Shown here: piece after piece, positions 1 to 8,291 of the stretch | Layout: every line of letters begins with the position of its first letter | Position numbering within the stretch: the first letter of the stretch is position 1 | From: Pseudomonas orientalis | Lineage (GTDB): Bacteria; Pseudomonadota; Gammaproteobacteria; Pseudomonadales; Pseudomonadaceae | Assembly (NCBI RefSeq): GCF_002934065.1 | Contig: NZ_CP018049.1 | Location: 804,501 to 868,500, forward strand | Reading direction: 5' to 3' | DNA length: 64,000 bases | The notes under the pieces: model-generated | Told to the model about the DNA's origin: nothing | Databases searched by the model: none | What the model saw: the letters and a program-made list of their open reading frames with translations, nothing else | Translations under genes and position numbers: made by a program

Positions 1-1
1 C

Positions 2-742
2 TCACCGCAGTTCAGGCAGGACCTGGCCGTCATGGCACCGTCGGCTGACCCGCAGGAGCAGTTGGCAATGTTGCAGCGTTTCATGGCGGCGCATCCTCCT
101 TCAGCGACAAAGCTGGATGACTACCACGCCATCGGCCAGTCGCTGGAAAAATGCATGACCCAGCACACCCTGATGAAAACCGGTTTGCGTCAGCTGGCGT
201 CGGTCGAATCCAGCGTGACAAGGGTGGGGCTGCAGGACAACGGGCGATTTGCCTGGCTGGACGATGTCGCGCCGGGCAACAAGGCCGCCATCGTGCAGTG
301 GCTCGGGGAGGACCCGCAGTTCGCGCGGATCATCCAACAGCTGCAGCAGGGTGAAGGCACCTCTGTGACGCTCGGCATGGAACTCAAACCGCAGGTTCTG
401 CGCACGATCGAGCGCCGTCACCTGGCGGGCGAAAGCACCGAGCCGTTGATCAAGCGAGCGCTGAAAGATCCCAACAACCTGCGTGTGAAAAGCATGAGCA
501 TGAACTACACCGCGACCCAGACCCATGGCATGTCATTGCCGGCCCTGACCAACATCAGCTTCTCCAGCAGCGCGTCGCTGAGCCACACGCAAAAGCACGT
601 CAACGTCGACTTCGAATACGGAGCCAATGCGGACAAACCGTTGCGCATGAACCTGAACGATACGTTGAGCCCCCTGCCGCGCCACGACCTGACCATTGAC
701 TTGGCGGACCAGCGTATAAGAACGCCGAATGTGGTTGCCTGA
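2..742 (+). CDS. C-terminal part of a probable AvrE/DspE/RopE-family type III effector (5' end outside window)
   Basis: The reading frame is already open at the first complete codon of the window, so this is the 3' end of a longer gene; the ATG at 32 is probably internal. The visible part is about 247 residues. Its second half alternates polar and hydrophobic residues in beta-strand fashion (for example ISFSSSASLSHT, then VNVDFEYG). AvrE-family effectors are very large, beta-rich proteins injected into plant cells, and in P. fluorescens SBW25 the homologue RopE lies beside the rsp cluster. The family call therefore rests on position next to hrpL and on the style of the C-terminus, not on a diagnostic motif. 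No DspF/AvrF-type chaperone gene follows; the next gene is convergent. It could instead be another large secreted protein. Confidence 0.55.
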   Translation, partial: SPQFRQDLAVMAPSADPQEQLAMLQRFMAAHPPSATKLDDYHAIGQSLEKCMTQHTLMKTGLRQLASVESSVTRVGLQDNGRFAWLDDVAPGNKAAIVQWLGEDPQFARIIQQLQQGEGTSVTLGMELKPQVLRTIERRHLAGESTEPLIKRALKDPNNLRVKSMSMNYTATQTHGMSLPALTNISFSSSASLSHTQKHVNVDFEYGANADKPLRMNLNDTLSPLPRHDLTIDLADQRIRTPNVVA

Positions 743-788
743 AGGCTGCCAGGATGAAAGCGGCTTGACGTAAGGCAAGCCGCCTCGT

Positions 789-1568
789 TCACAGATAAAT
801 CACACCTTGCATGTACAGCACGGCTTTACCGGAGATGATGACCCGATCACCCTGCAGCTCGCAGCGCAATTGACCTTTGCGCGTGCCGCCTTGCTCGGCG
901 GTCAATTGCGATTTGCCCAGGCGCTCGGCCCAGAACGGTGCCAGCGACGTATGCGCGGAGCCTGTGACCGGGTCTTCATTGACCCCTACATTGGGGCCGA
1001 ACCAGCGCGAAACAAAGTCAAAGCGCGTGCTCCTGGCAGTGACGGCAATCCCGCGTTTGGGCAAGCCCTTGAGCCGTGCGAAATCCGGCGCGAGTGCGGC
1101 CACTTGTGCTTCATCTTCCACCAGCACGATGTAGTCATCGGTGCCGAACACCTCGGCGTTGTCTATCCCCAATGCACTTAACATTCCGCTTGGCGGCTCG
1201 CAGCGTTCGGGTTGCCTGGCCGGAAAGTCCATGGCCAGTTCGTCGCCATTGCGCGTCACCCGAAGCTCGCCGCTGCGCGTGGCGAAACGCAAGACGGGTG
1301 GCGCATCTGCCAACTTGTGAATCAGCACCCACGCCGCAGCCAGGGTGGCGTGGCCACACAGGTCCACTTCAACTTCCGGGGTTAACCAGCGCAGTTCATA
1401 AACGTCGCCACGGGGCACGAAGAACGCGGTTTCCGACAGATTGTTCTCGGCGGCGATGTGTTGCAGTTGCTCGTCCGTCAGCCACTCGGTGAGCGGGCAC
1501 ACCGCCGCCGGGTTGCCGCCGAAGGCATGCTGGCTGAAGGCGTCGACTTGGTAGATGTCCAGTTGCAT
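789..1568 (-). CDS. PhzF/YddE-family isomerase-like protein
   Basis: This is a 259-residue member of the PhzF (diaminopimelate epimerase-like) fold, cytoplasmic, with unknown substrate. It begins MQLDIYQVDAF, followed by the typical FGGNPAAVC segment. The conserved catalytic Glu is at about residue 46 in NNLSETAFF. CGHATLAAAW and GSAHTSLAPFW are the paired glycine-rich loops of the two halves. I chose the ATG at 1568 over the upstream ATG at 1601 because family members start with this segment. It is convergent with the effector-like gene and is not part of a phenazine operon, so a role in phenazine synthesis is unlikely. Family confidence is high; biochemical function is unknown. Confidence 0.88.
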   Translation of the reverse strand: MQLDIYQVDAFSQHAFGGNPAAVCPLTEWLTDEQLQHIAAENNLSETAFFVPRGDVYELRWLTPEVEVDLCGHATLAAAWVLIHKLADAPPVLRFATRSGELRVTRNGDELAMDFPARQPERCEPPSGMLSALGIDNAEVFGTDDYIVLVEDEAQVAALAPDFARLKGLPKRGIAVTARSTRFDFVSRWFGPNVGVNEDPVTGSAHTSLAPFWAERLGKSQLTAEQGGTRKGQLRCELQGDRVIISGKAVLYMQGVIYL

Positions 1569-1687
1569 CGGGAGCGCTCCGTGGTGGGGGAGGCTGGACA
1601 CTAACAGCGGGTGCGCAGAGCGTCAAAATACAGATAGGGAGTATTTTTGAGCGCATCAATACATCGGCGAGGCTTTCCTGCGGGCAT

Positions 1688-1721
1688 AAAAAAACGGCCT
1701 ACCTTTCGGTAAGCCGTTTTT
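1688..1721 (-). terminator. Rho-independent terminator of tRNA-Met
   Basis: An inverted repeat (AAAACGGC-TACC, loop TTTC, GGTA-GCCGTTTT, with one mismatch) lies 6 bp beyond the CCA end of the tRNA. On the minus strand the stem is followed by a run of T. Confidence 0.8.
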
Positions 1722-1727
1722 AGTACT

Positions 1728-1804
1728 TGGTGGCTACACAGGGACTTGAACCCCGGACCCCAGCATTATGAATGCTATGCTCTAACCAACTGAGCTATGT
1801 AGCC
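1728..1804 (-). tRNA. tRNA-Met (anticodon CAU, elongator type)
   Basis: The 77-nt gene includes an encoded CCA end. The minus strand reads GGCTACATAGCTCAG at the 5' end, has a 7-nt anticodon loop TCATAAT (anticodon CAT) and ends TGTGTAGCCACCA. The 7-bp acceptor stem pairs fully. The body resembles E. coli metT/U elongator tRNA. A CAU tRNA-Ile2 is the alternative but less like this sequence. Confidence 0.92.
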
Positions 1805-2028
1805 AAGTGGCGCGCATTATTCGCGCAGAACGGCAATGCGTCAAGGGGTTTGTTGAGATTTTTTCTACGCTTTCAACCGTTTAACCGAAAAGCGGCTAAA
1901 TGGCGACGAGTGGTGGGATGAAAGGCGGGTGCGCTCTTCTGGCTGGGGTCTTTGGCTGGCGCGTACATAAAGCGTCGATCGTGTTGGGCAGATATCCTTT
2001 TCGCCCAACGGTTTTGCTGTAGCGGGAC

Positions 2029-2580
2029 TTATGGCAGCAATGGGTTGTGAGTCACGCGTTTAAGCTGTTCGCGCGCCCGCGATAAGCGTGAGCGTACCGT
2101 GCCGATGGGGATGTCCAGCGCGTCGGCAGTGTCCTGGTAGCTGCCATCGGTCTCGAGCGAAGCGTATAGCGTTTTGCGCATTTCCACCGGCAGATGATCG
2201 ATGGCACTCAGGGTTTTTTCCAGACGTCGGTTGACTTCAAACTCCCAATCCAGACTGTTGTGTTCATCCTGGCCATGCCACAAGGACTCATCGAACTCGC
2301 AATGCACGGGTTTGGCATACATGCGTCTGAAGTGGTTGCGGATCAGATTCTGGGCAATCCCGCACATCCAGGTGCTGAGCGTGGCCTGGCCGCTGAAGCG
2401 CTCTCTGTTGCGCCACGCTTCCAGGTAAGTCAGTTGCAGAAGGTCGTCCGCATCTTCGGGGTTGAGCACGCGTTTATGAATGAAGCGTCGCAGTTTCTTT
2501 TGCTGGTCGTCCGTCAGTTGAACCATGAACTGAGGCGAACTGCCGACGAGGTGAGCAAGATCACCAATAGGTATATTCAT
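2029..2580 (-). CDS. hrpL: HrpL (RspL), ECF-type alternative sigma factor of the T3SS
   Basis: HrpL directs RNA polymerase to hrp-box promoters (GGAAC-N16-CCACNNA) of T3SS structural and effector genes. The 183-residue protein has the ECF layout: region 2 at about residues 25-90, with DADDLLQLTYLEAWRN and the promoter-melting WMCGIAQNLIRNHFRR segment, a short linker, and region 4 at about 125-178 with the helix-turn-helix SYQDTADALDIPIGTVRSRL. The ATG has a strong GGAGG ribosome-binding site. The gene is preceded by a sigma54 promoter and a leader hairpin and runs divergently from the hrpJ operon. It is transcribed apart from its presumed activator gene at 19206-20123. Confidence 0.95.
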   Translation of the reverse strand: MNIPIGDLAHLVGSSPQFMVQLTDDQQKKLRRFIHKRVLNPEDADDLLQLTYLEAWRNRERFSGQATLSTWMCGIAQNLIRNHFRRMYAKPVHCEFDESLWHGQDEHNSLDWEFEVNRRLEKTLSAIDHLPVEMRKTLYASLETDGSYQDTADALDIPIGTVRSRLSRAREQLKRVTHNPLLP

Positions 2581-2600
2581 GTTGGTTTCCTCCGGGAAGG

Positions 2601-2625
2601 CTCTATCGAAATAGTTTCGATAGAG
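2601..2625 (-). promoter_or_regulatory. Perfect hairpin in the hrpL 5' leader
   Basis: Two 11-bp arms (CTCTATCGAAA and TTTCGATAGAG) flank a 3-nt loop. With the -12 element at 2635-2637, transcription should start near 2623-2625, so the hairpin would be the first structure of the mRNA, about 20 nt upstream of the start codon. No T-run follows, so it is not a terminator. mRNA protection or a binding site are possible roles. Confidence 0.6.
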
Positions 2626-2634
2626 ACCCCTTTT

Positions 2635-2649
2635 GCACTCGCTGTGCCA
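2635..2649 (-). promoter_or_regulatory. Sigma54 (-24/-12) promoter of hrpL
   Basis: The minus strand reads TGGCAC-AGCGA-GTGCA, with GG and GC 10 nt apart as sigma54 promoters require. It lies 55-70 bp upstream of the hrpL ATG. hrpL of P. syringae is known to be sigma54-dependent and HrpRS-activated. Confidence 0.85.
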
Positions 2650-2664
2650 AACGGGGAAAACACA

Positions 2665-2677
2665 TAACTTATTGATT
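2665..2677 (-). promoter_or_regulatory. Candidate IHF site between hrpL activator sites and promoter
   Basis: The minus strand reads AATCAATAAGTTA, a full match to WATCAANNNNTTR. It lies 16 bp upstream of the -24 element and inside a strongly AT-rich stretch (2666-2695), the usual position of IHF bending sites at sigma54 promoters. Confidence 0.6.
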
Positions 2678-2723
2678 TATATAAATATATATTCTTTCTT
2701 ATACACCTGTTTGTGCCGTAACT

Positions 2724-2759
2724 TGCAAAAAGTTCGATGTGGATGTGCAAGTATTTTCA
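2724..2759. promoter_or_regulatory. Candidate activator (UAS) dyads for hrpL
   Basis: Two imperfect dyads share the form TGCAA-N4-TTNNA: TGCAA-AAAG-TTCGA (2724-2737) and TGCAA-GTAT-TTTCA (2746-2759). Their starts are 22 bp apart, about two helical turns. They lie 75-110 bp upstream of the sigma54 promoter, the usual distance for enhancer-binding proteins such as HrpR/HrpS. Assignment is inference. Confidence 0.4.
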
Positions 2760-2785
2760 TGTCCATCTGCTTGAAACGTTTTGAT

Positions 2786-2814
2786 GGAACTGGACCGCAG
2801 CGGCTTGCCACATA
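2786..2814 (+). promoter_or_regulatory. hrp box upstream of the hrpJ operon
   Basis: GGAACT, a 16-bp spacer and CCACATA match the HrpL-dependent promoter consensus GGAAC[CT]-N16-CCACNNA. The box ends 30 bp before the hrpJ ATG and should drive the eleven-gene hrpJ-hrcU operon. Confidence 0.85.
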
Positions 2815-2844
2815 GGGACACAAACCTCCCATTCTGGCCCGCCC

Positions 2845-3909
2845 ATGAAAGTCGAATCCTTCAACGATGTGCAGCAGATCCAACCCCTGGACAAGCCCGG
2901 TATCAGCACTGTCGAAGCGCCAAGCCGTTCGCTGGCCCTGGATGACATCGCGCAGATTTTCGCCGAAGAAGTGACACTTAATGCGCAAGCCCTGGGCCTG
3001 CGATCCATTGGCGCGAAAGTTTCGCCTGTGGCGGAGTTCGTGCATCTGTATGAGCAACTGGGTCACCCTGGCCAAACCACGCTGGAAACCATTGTTCGCC
3101 GGCTTCGGTTCGAGTTGCTGCGCAAGCCCACGGTCGAAAAACTGGTCAGCCTTGCCGGCAGTGATCCCGCTCGTGCCTTCGTGGTGCTTGGGCTTATCGC
3201 CAGCGAAGCGAAGACCAACGGATTGAGGATCGAAGAGGACTTGGCACGCGGCGCGCTCAGAGAGCTCAAGCGTGATTTCGGCGGCCCGATCCAGGCAGGT
3301 CTGAATATCGCCCTGGCGTTGAAACAAGCCAGCGCCGACCCGCAGGAGCGTCAGGACGTGCGTGCGCTCTATTACGCCTCTGTGGTCGTGCGCCAATCCT
3401 TGGCGTTGATGCTGCAAACGCTGTTGAAAATGTACGGCCCGACGGAGTTTTCCAGGGGCGTCGGCCTGATGACTCAGGCGCTGAACGGTGATATCGCAGC
3501 CCACACGCAGTCTGTGCCCACGGAAAAATTGCGCCTCCTGCTCAAAGGGCTGGGCGAGTGTCGCGAGTTGCGCTCGGTGCTGGGCAACTGCGAGGCGTTG
3601 ATCCAGCGCCTTAACGTTGAACAGAATGCGGTGGATCTGTTGCAGCGTTTTCTGGGCTACGCCAGTACCGGCATCGATTCGGCCGAGGTGCAAAGGCTGG
3701 CCAGTGAATTTGGCGGCACGCTGCTTGGTGCCCGGCTGCGTTCGCTCAACGAATTGTCCAGGGAGATAAAGGCCCTGCCCCTGGCCTGGTGGCTTGATGC
3801 TCAATCCCAGGCCAGCGCCGTGAAAGCCTTCAAGGACGTGATGCTTGAGTGGGCACGCGAAGAACGCGGCCACCTGAAATTCCCCGGCGAGACGAGGACG
3901 TACGGGTGA
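2845..3909 (+). CDS. hrpJ: HrpJ (RspJ), SctW/YopN-type T3SS gatekeeper
   Basis: This 354-residue protein is the first gene of the plus-strand operon, directly behind a hrp box. HrpJ belongs to the HrpJ/YopN/SepL family, which sits at the cytoplasmic face of the export apparatus and controls the order in which translocators and effectors are secreted. The sequence is mostly helical and Leu/Ala/Glu-rich, as in the family, with no signal peptide or membrane segment. Its last codon overlaps the GTG start of hrcV (GTGA), so translation is probably coupled. The family call rests on length, position and overall character rather than one motif. Confidence 0.85.
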   Translation: MKVESFNDVQQIQPLDKPGISTVEAPSRSLALDDIAQIFAEEVTLNAQALGLRSIGAKVSPVAEFVHLYEQLGHPGQTTLETIVRRLRFELLRKPTVEKLVSLAGSDPARAFVVLGLIASEAKTNGLRIEEDLARGALRELKRDFGGPIQAGLNIALALKQASADPQERQDVRALYYASVVVRQSLALMLQTLLKMYGPTEFSRGVGLMTQALNGDIAAHTQSVPTEKLRLLLKGLGECRELRSVLGNCEALIQRLNVEQNAVDLLQRFLGYASTGIDSAEVQRLASEFGGTLLGARLRSLNELSREIKALPLAWWLDAQSQASAVKAFKDVMLEWAREERGHLKFPGETRTYG

Positions 3910-5999
3910 CACTGCTGTCATCGATCAATGGCGTGCTGCTCAAGGTGGCGCGGCGTGCCGAAGTGCTCGGCGCGGTGGTGGTCATGGCCATCGTGTTTAT
4001 CTTCATCGTGCCGCTGCCCACCTGGCTGGTGGACATCCTGATCGCATTGAACATCTGTATTTCCTGCCTGTTGATCGTACTGGCGCTCTACCTGCCGGGA
4101 CCGTTGGCGTTCTCGTCGTTCCCATCGATCCTGCTGCTGACCACCATGTTTCGCCTGGCGTTATCGATTGCCACCACGCGCTTGATCCTGCTGGAGCAGG
4201 ACGCGGGTGACATTGTGGAAGCGTTCGGTAATTTCGTGGTGGGCGGCAATCTGGCGGTGGGCCTGGTGATCTTCATGATCCTGACCATCGTCAACTTTCT
4301 GGTGATCACCAAGGGGTCGGAGCGGGTGGCTGAAGTGGCCGCCCGCTTCAGCCTGGATGCGATGCCGGGCAAGCAAATGTCGATCGACAGTGACCTGCGC
4401 GCCGGGCTGATCGACGGTGCACAGGCGCGGGACAAACGTGAGCAGCTATCGCGCGAAAGCCAGTTGTTCGGCGCCATGGACGGCGCCATGAAGTTCGTCA
4501 AGGGCGACGCCATTGCCGGTTTGATTATCGTGGTCATCAACCTGCTCGGGGGCTTCTCGACCGGGATGTTCCAGCACGGCATGAGCGCAGGCGAGTCGAT
4601 GGCGCTGTATTCGGTGCTGACCATCGGTGACGGTCTGATCGCGCAGATTCCCGCGCTGCTGATCTCCCTGACGGCCGGCATGATCATCACCCGCGTGGCG
4701 CCGGACGGGCGCAAGGGCGTCAGCAACATGGGCGCCGAAATTGCCCGGCAAATGACCAGCGAGCCCAAGAGCTGGATGATCGCGTCGGTGGGCATGCTGG
4801 CCTTTGCCACGCTCCCCGGCATGCCCACCGTGGTGTTCATTCTGATTTCGATGATGACCGGTGCCCTGGGTTACTACCTCATGCGCCAGCGTCAGCGCGA
4901 GGACGCCCCTGCGGCGGCGGACGAGAAAGCGGTGCGTCCGGAAGAGAACGGCAGTGAAGACTTGCGTGGCTTCGACCCGTCACGGCCGTATCTGCTGCAA
5001 TTCAACAGTCAGATGTTCGGGGCCCCGGAGGTCATCGACATCGTGCAAAAAATTCGTCAGGCCCGAAATGCGCTGGTTGCCAATATCGGCTTGACGCTGC
5101 CACCGTTCGAAGCCGAGTTCAGTGACTCACTGGCTGTCGATGAGATGCGCTTTTGCGTGCATGAAGTCCCGGTCGTGACGGCCACTTTCAGTGACCGTGT
5201 CGCGGTCGAGTACGCCGCCCTCGCGCAGCCCCCGGACCGGGGCGAGAGAGGGCTGCCTGAACGGGACGAAGCCGATTGGCTGTGGCTCAGCCCTGATGAT
5301 CCGTTGCTCGACGATCCGCAGGTCGAGCGTTTCAGTGCCCACAGCCTGGTCATCGAACGCATGAAGCGGGCGATGTTGCTCAGCGGGCCACGGTTTCTTG
5401 GCATTCAGGAAAGCAAGTCGATCCTCAGCTGGCTTGAACACAACCAGCCGGAACTGGTGCAGGAGCTGCAACGCATCATGCCGCTTTCACGTTTTTCTTC
5501 AGTGCTGCAGCGCCTGGCGGCCGAGGGCGTGCCATTGCGTGCCGTACGGTTGATCGTCGAATCGCTGATCGAGTACGGCCAGCATGAGCGCGAGCCGGAT
5601 GCCCTGGCCGATTACGCCCGTATCGCGCTCAAGTCGCAGATATTTCACCAGTACAGCGAGGCCGATGGCCTGCACGCGTGGCTGCTCTCGCCGCACACCG
5701 AGAACATCCTGCGCGAAGCCTTGCGCCAAACCCAGAGCGGCGTGTTTTTCGCCCTCGATAACGACAGCAGTGCTGCGCTGGTCGGCCTGCTCAACCAGGC
5801 GTTTGCACTACGGCCGAAAACCAAGAGCGTGCTGCTGGTGGCTCAGGACCTGCGCAGTCCCTTGCGCGCTCTGTTGTTGGATGAGTTCAACCATGTGCCG
5901 GTGATGTCATTCGCCGAGCTGGGGAGCAATTCCAAGGTGAAGGTCCTGGGCCGATTCGACCTGGGTCAGGACGAGCTGCTACGCGGGGCTGTGGCATGA
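3906..5999 (+). CDS. hrcV: HrcV (RscV/SctV), export-gate protein of the T3SS
   Basis: The 697-residue FlhA/SctV-family protein forms the cytoplasmic nonameric ring of the export gate. The N-terminal half (residues 15-330) has about eight membrane segments. It includes the strongly conserved FPSILLLTTMFRLALSIATT and the FHIPEP-type loop region with SLDAMPGKQMSIDSDLRAG. The C-terminal half is the soluble substrate/chaperone docking domain. I chose the GTG at 3906 because it overlaps the hrpJ stop and gives the usual family N-terminus; the ATG at 3849 would overlap hrpJ by 61 bp. hrpQ follows after 34 bp. Confidence 0.95.
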   Translation: MTLLSSINGVLLKVARRAEVLGAVVVMAIVFIFIVPLPTWLVDILIALNICISCLLIVLALYLPGPLAFSSFPSILLLTTMFRLALSIATTRLILLEQDAGDIVEAFGNFVVGGNLAVGLVIFMILTIVNFLVITKGSERVAEVAARFSLDAMPGKQMSIDSDLRAGLIDGAQARDKREQLSRESQLFGAMDGAMKFVKGDAIAGLIIVVINLLGGFSTGMFQHGMSAGESMALYSVLTIGDGLIAQIPALLISLTAGMIITRVAPDGRKGVSNMGAEIARQMTSEPKSWMIASVGMLAFATLPGMPTVVFILISMMTGALGYYLMRQRQREDAPAAADEKAVRPEENGSEDLRGFDPSRPYLLQFNSQMFGAPEVIDIVQKIRQARNALVANIGLTLPPFEAEFSDSLAVDEMRFCVHEVPVVTATFSDRVAVEYAALAQPPDRGERGLPERDEADWLWLSPDDPLLDDPQVERFSAHSLVIERMKRAMLLSGPRFLGIQESKSILSWLEHNQPELVQELQRIMPLSRFSSVLQRLAAEGVPLRAVRLIVESLIEYGQHEREPDALADYARIALKSQIFHQYSEADGLHAWLLSPHTENILREALRQTQSGVFFALDNDSSAALVGLLNQAFALRPKTKSVLLVAQDLRSPLRALLLDEFNHVPVMSFAELGSNSKVKVLGRFDLGQDELLRGAVA

Positions 6000-6033
6000 A
6001 CCCTTTATTGATATGCCAGCCGAGGGTGGCCCC

Positions 6034-6936
6034 ATGATGTTCGAGCTGCGAGTGCTGGATGGCTTGCATCAGGGCGCCGCGCTGCCGCTATTTGGCGAGC
6101 AGTGGAGCCTGGGCGCCAACCCGGACGCTGATCTGTTGTTGAGCGATCCCGAGGTCGTCGAGCATCACGCTCGCTTGCGCTTGGCCGATGATCGTTGGTC
6201 GGTGCAGGCCGAGGCTGGACTTCTTAAGGACAGCGATGGCCACGTGTTGGCGCAGATCGGCGAGCTGGCGCTGAACACGGTCTTCTTGATTGGCTCCGTT
6301 CGCTTGTGTGTCAGCCTTGCCGATCAGCCCTGGCCACCGGCTCCCGTGGCTGTACCGCCGCCTTCTGAGCCTGGGGGGCAGGCTCCGCTGACGTTGAAAC
6401 TGTCATCCATTCCATCGTCCCAACAAAAGCGTTTGCTCAGCCTGGCACTCGCGTTTGCCGTGCTCATGGCGGCGGTCGGCATTATTTTCAGTGGAGAGCG
6501 CAATGCTCAGGCATCGCTGATGCCGGCGGTGATTCAAAAACCTGAGCTGGCCTCGCCGTTCGAGGTGCGCCAACAATTGCTGAAGATGCTCAAGGAGCGA
6601 GAGCTGGCCCGGCGGGTCAGCTTGCAGGTGATCAATGGCCAGATTTCCCTCAGTGGTGATGTTTCGCAGGAGGACGTTGATGTGGTTGCACGCATGCTGG
6701 ATCGGTTTGGCAAAGAGTTCGATACCGCTGTGCCGGTGATCAGTCGCGTGCGGGTGCGCGACGGCGTACTGCCGTTCAAGATCGTACAGATCATCGGCGG
6801 ACCGAACGGTCACGTGGTTCTGGAGGAAGGCACCCGACTGTTCGTGGGCGATGAAGTCAATGGCCTGCGCGTGGTGCTGATCGACAACAGCAAAGTGGTC
6901 TTCGACGGTGCACAACGGTATGAGGTGCGCTGGTGA
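6034..6936 (+). CDS. hrpQ: HrpQ (RspQ/SctD), inner-membrane ring protein with FHA domain
   Basis: The 300-residue YscD-type component of the inner-membrane ring has an N-terminal FHA-like cytoplasmic domain (about 1-95; FELRVLDGLHQGA then DPEVVEHHARLRL). A proline-rich linker precedes a single membrane segment (LALAFAVLMAAVGIIF, about residues 137-155). The periplasmic part contains BON-like repeats. The start at 6034 (tandem ATG ATG) has a GAGGGTGG ribosome-binding site; the upstream in-frame ATG at 6013 lacks one. The stop overlaps the GTG of hrcN. Confidence 0.9.
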   Translation: MMFELRVLDGLHQGAALPLFGEQWSLGANPDADLLLSDPEVVEHHARLRLADDRWSVQAEAGLLKDSDGHVLAQIGELALNTVFLIGSVRLCVSLADQPWPPAPVAVPPPSEPGGQAPLTLKLSSIPSSQQKRLLSLALAFAVLMAAVGIIFSGERNAQASLMPAVIQKPELASPFEVRQQLLKMLKERELARRVSLQVINGQISLSGDVSQEDVDVVARMLDRFGKEFDTAVPVISRVRVRDGVLPFKIVQIIGGPNGHVVLEEGTRLFVGDEVNGLRVVLIDNSKVVFDGAQRYEVRW

Positions 6937-8291
6937 CCGGCACACTGCAAGAGCGCCTCGAGGCGTGGCAACAAAGTCAATTGACGGCGTTTAATGGCTT
7001 TGCGCCCGTCACGGTGCGCGGTCGCATACAGCGCGTGAACGGCATGCTGATGCAATGCCGGCTGCCCCAGGCACGTATCGGCGATCTATGCCAGGTTGAA
7101 AAACAACCTGGCGATTACATGCTTGCCGAAATCATTGGTTTCGATCAGCAGGACGCGGTGCTCAGCGCCCTGGGCAATCTGGAAGGCGTGAGCGTAGGTG
7201 CCGGCGTGGAGCGCCTGGGTGTGCCGCACAGGGTACGTGTGGGTCATGACCTGCTGGGTCAGGTGCTGGACGGTTTCGGCCGGCCGATTGCCGGCGACGG
7301 GCCCAGCGCGTTTGCCGAGGCGGATACGCCTGATGCGACTCCGGTGCTGTGCGAGGCGCCGTTGCCCACGGAACGGCCGCGTATCAACCGTGCATTGGCC
7401 ACAGGTGTGCGTTCGATCGATGGCCTGATGACGCTGGGGGAAGGCCAGCGTGTCGGGCTGTTCGCGGGGGCAGGTTGTGGCAAGACGACTTTGTTGGCCG
7501 AGATCGCCCGTAATGTGGATTGCGATGTGATCGTGTTTGGCTTGATCGGTGAACGGGGCCGTGAACTACGCGAGTTCCTTGACCATGAACTGGATGATCA
7601 ATTGCGTGCCAAGGCGGTGCTGGTGTGCTCCACCTCCGACCGTTCCAGTATGGAGCGTGCCCGCGCGGCTTTTACCGCGACGGCACTGGCTGAGGGGTTT
7701 CGGCGCAAGGGGCAGCGAGTGCTGCTGCTGATCGACTCCCTGACACGGTTTGCGCGAGCCCAGCGTGAGATCGGCCTGGCCGCGGGCGAGCCTTTGGGGC
7801 GAGGAGGTTTGCCGCCTTCGGTGTACAGCCTGCTGCCGCGCCTGGTGGAGCGGGCCGGGTTGACGCGTAAGGGGGTGATCACGGCCATCTACACGGTGCT
7901 CATCGAGCAGGACTCGATGAATGATCCGGTGGCCGATGAAGTCCGCTCGCTGCTGGATGGCCATATCGTGCTGTCACGCAAATTGGCCGAGCGTGGTCAC
8001 TATCCGGCGGTTGACGTACTTGCCAGCCTGTCGCGGATTCTCACCAACGTCGCCGAGCCCGCGCATATCAAGGCGGGCACCGCGTTGCGGCGTCTGTTGT
8101 CGGCCTACCAGCAGATCGAGCTGATGCTCAAACTGGGCGAATACCAGGCGGGCAATGACGCCCTGACCGACATGGCGGTGGACAGCCGTCAGGCAGTCGA
8201 CAGTTTCCTGCGCCAGGACCTGCGCGAACCTTCGCCTCTCACCACGACCATGGATCAACTGACGGAGCTGACCGCCTATGTCCCATTCTGA
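6933..8291 (+). CDS. hrcN: HrcN (RscN/SctN), T3SS ATPase
   Basis: The 452-residue F1-beta/FliI-like ATPase strips chaperones from substrates and energises export at the cytoplasmic base. It has the Walker A motif GAGCGKTT at residues 179-186, the Walker B region RVLLLIDSLTRFARA about 75 residues later, and the family signature PPSVYSLLPRLVERAG. It starts at a GTG that overlaps the hrpQ stop, and its end overlaps hrpO by 14 bp. No key residue appears to be missing. Confidence 0.96.
   Translation: MTGTLQERLEAWQQSQLTAFNGFAPVTVRGRIQRVNGMLMQCRLPQARIGDLCQVEKQPGDYMLAEIIGFDQQDAVLSALGNLEGVSVGAGVERLGVPHRVRVGHDLLGQVLDGFGRPIAGDGPSAFAEADTPDATPVLCEAPLPTERPRINRALATGVRSIDGLMTLGEGQRVGLFAGAGCGKTTLLAEIARNVDCDVIVFGLIGERGRELREFLDHELDDQLRAKAVLVCSTSDRSSMERARAAFTATALAEGFRRKGQRVLLLIDSLTRFARAQREIGLAAGEPLGRGGLPPSVYSLLPRLVERAGLTRKGVITAIYTVLIEQDSMNDPVADEVRSLLDGHIVLSRKLAERGHYPAVDVLASLSRILTNVAEPAHIKAGTALRRLLSAYQQIELMLKLGEYQAGNDALTDMAVDSRQAVDSFLRQDLREPSPLTTTMDQLTELTAYVPF

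Noticed and set aside
789..1568. Part of a phenazine operon
   Set aside because: PhzF-like fold proteins are widespread; no other phz gene is nearby and the gene stands alone between an effector-like gene and a tRNA.
1728..1804. tRNA-Met 3' end as an attachment site for the T3SS island
   Set aside because: The T3SS lies on the 5' side of the tRNA, whereas tyrosine-integrase islands insert at the 3' end. No copy of the tRNA end was found near 20.4 kb and no integrase is present.
2677..3921. 414-codon open frame opposite hrpJ
   Set aside because: hrpJ fits the operon, has a hrp box and a coupled stop/start with hrcV; the antisense frame runs across the hrp box.
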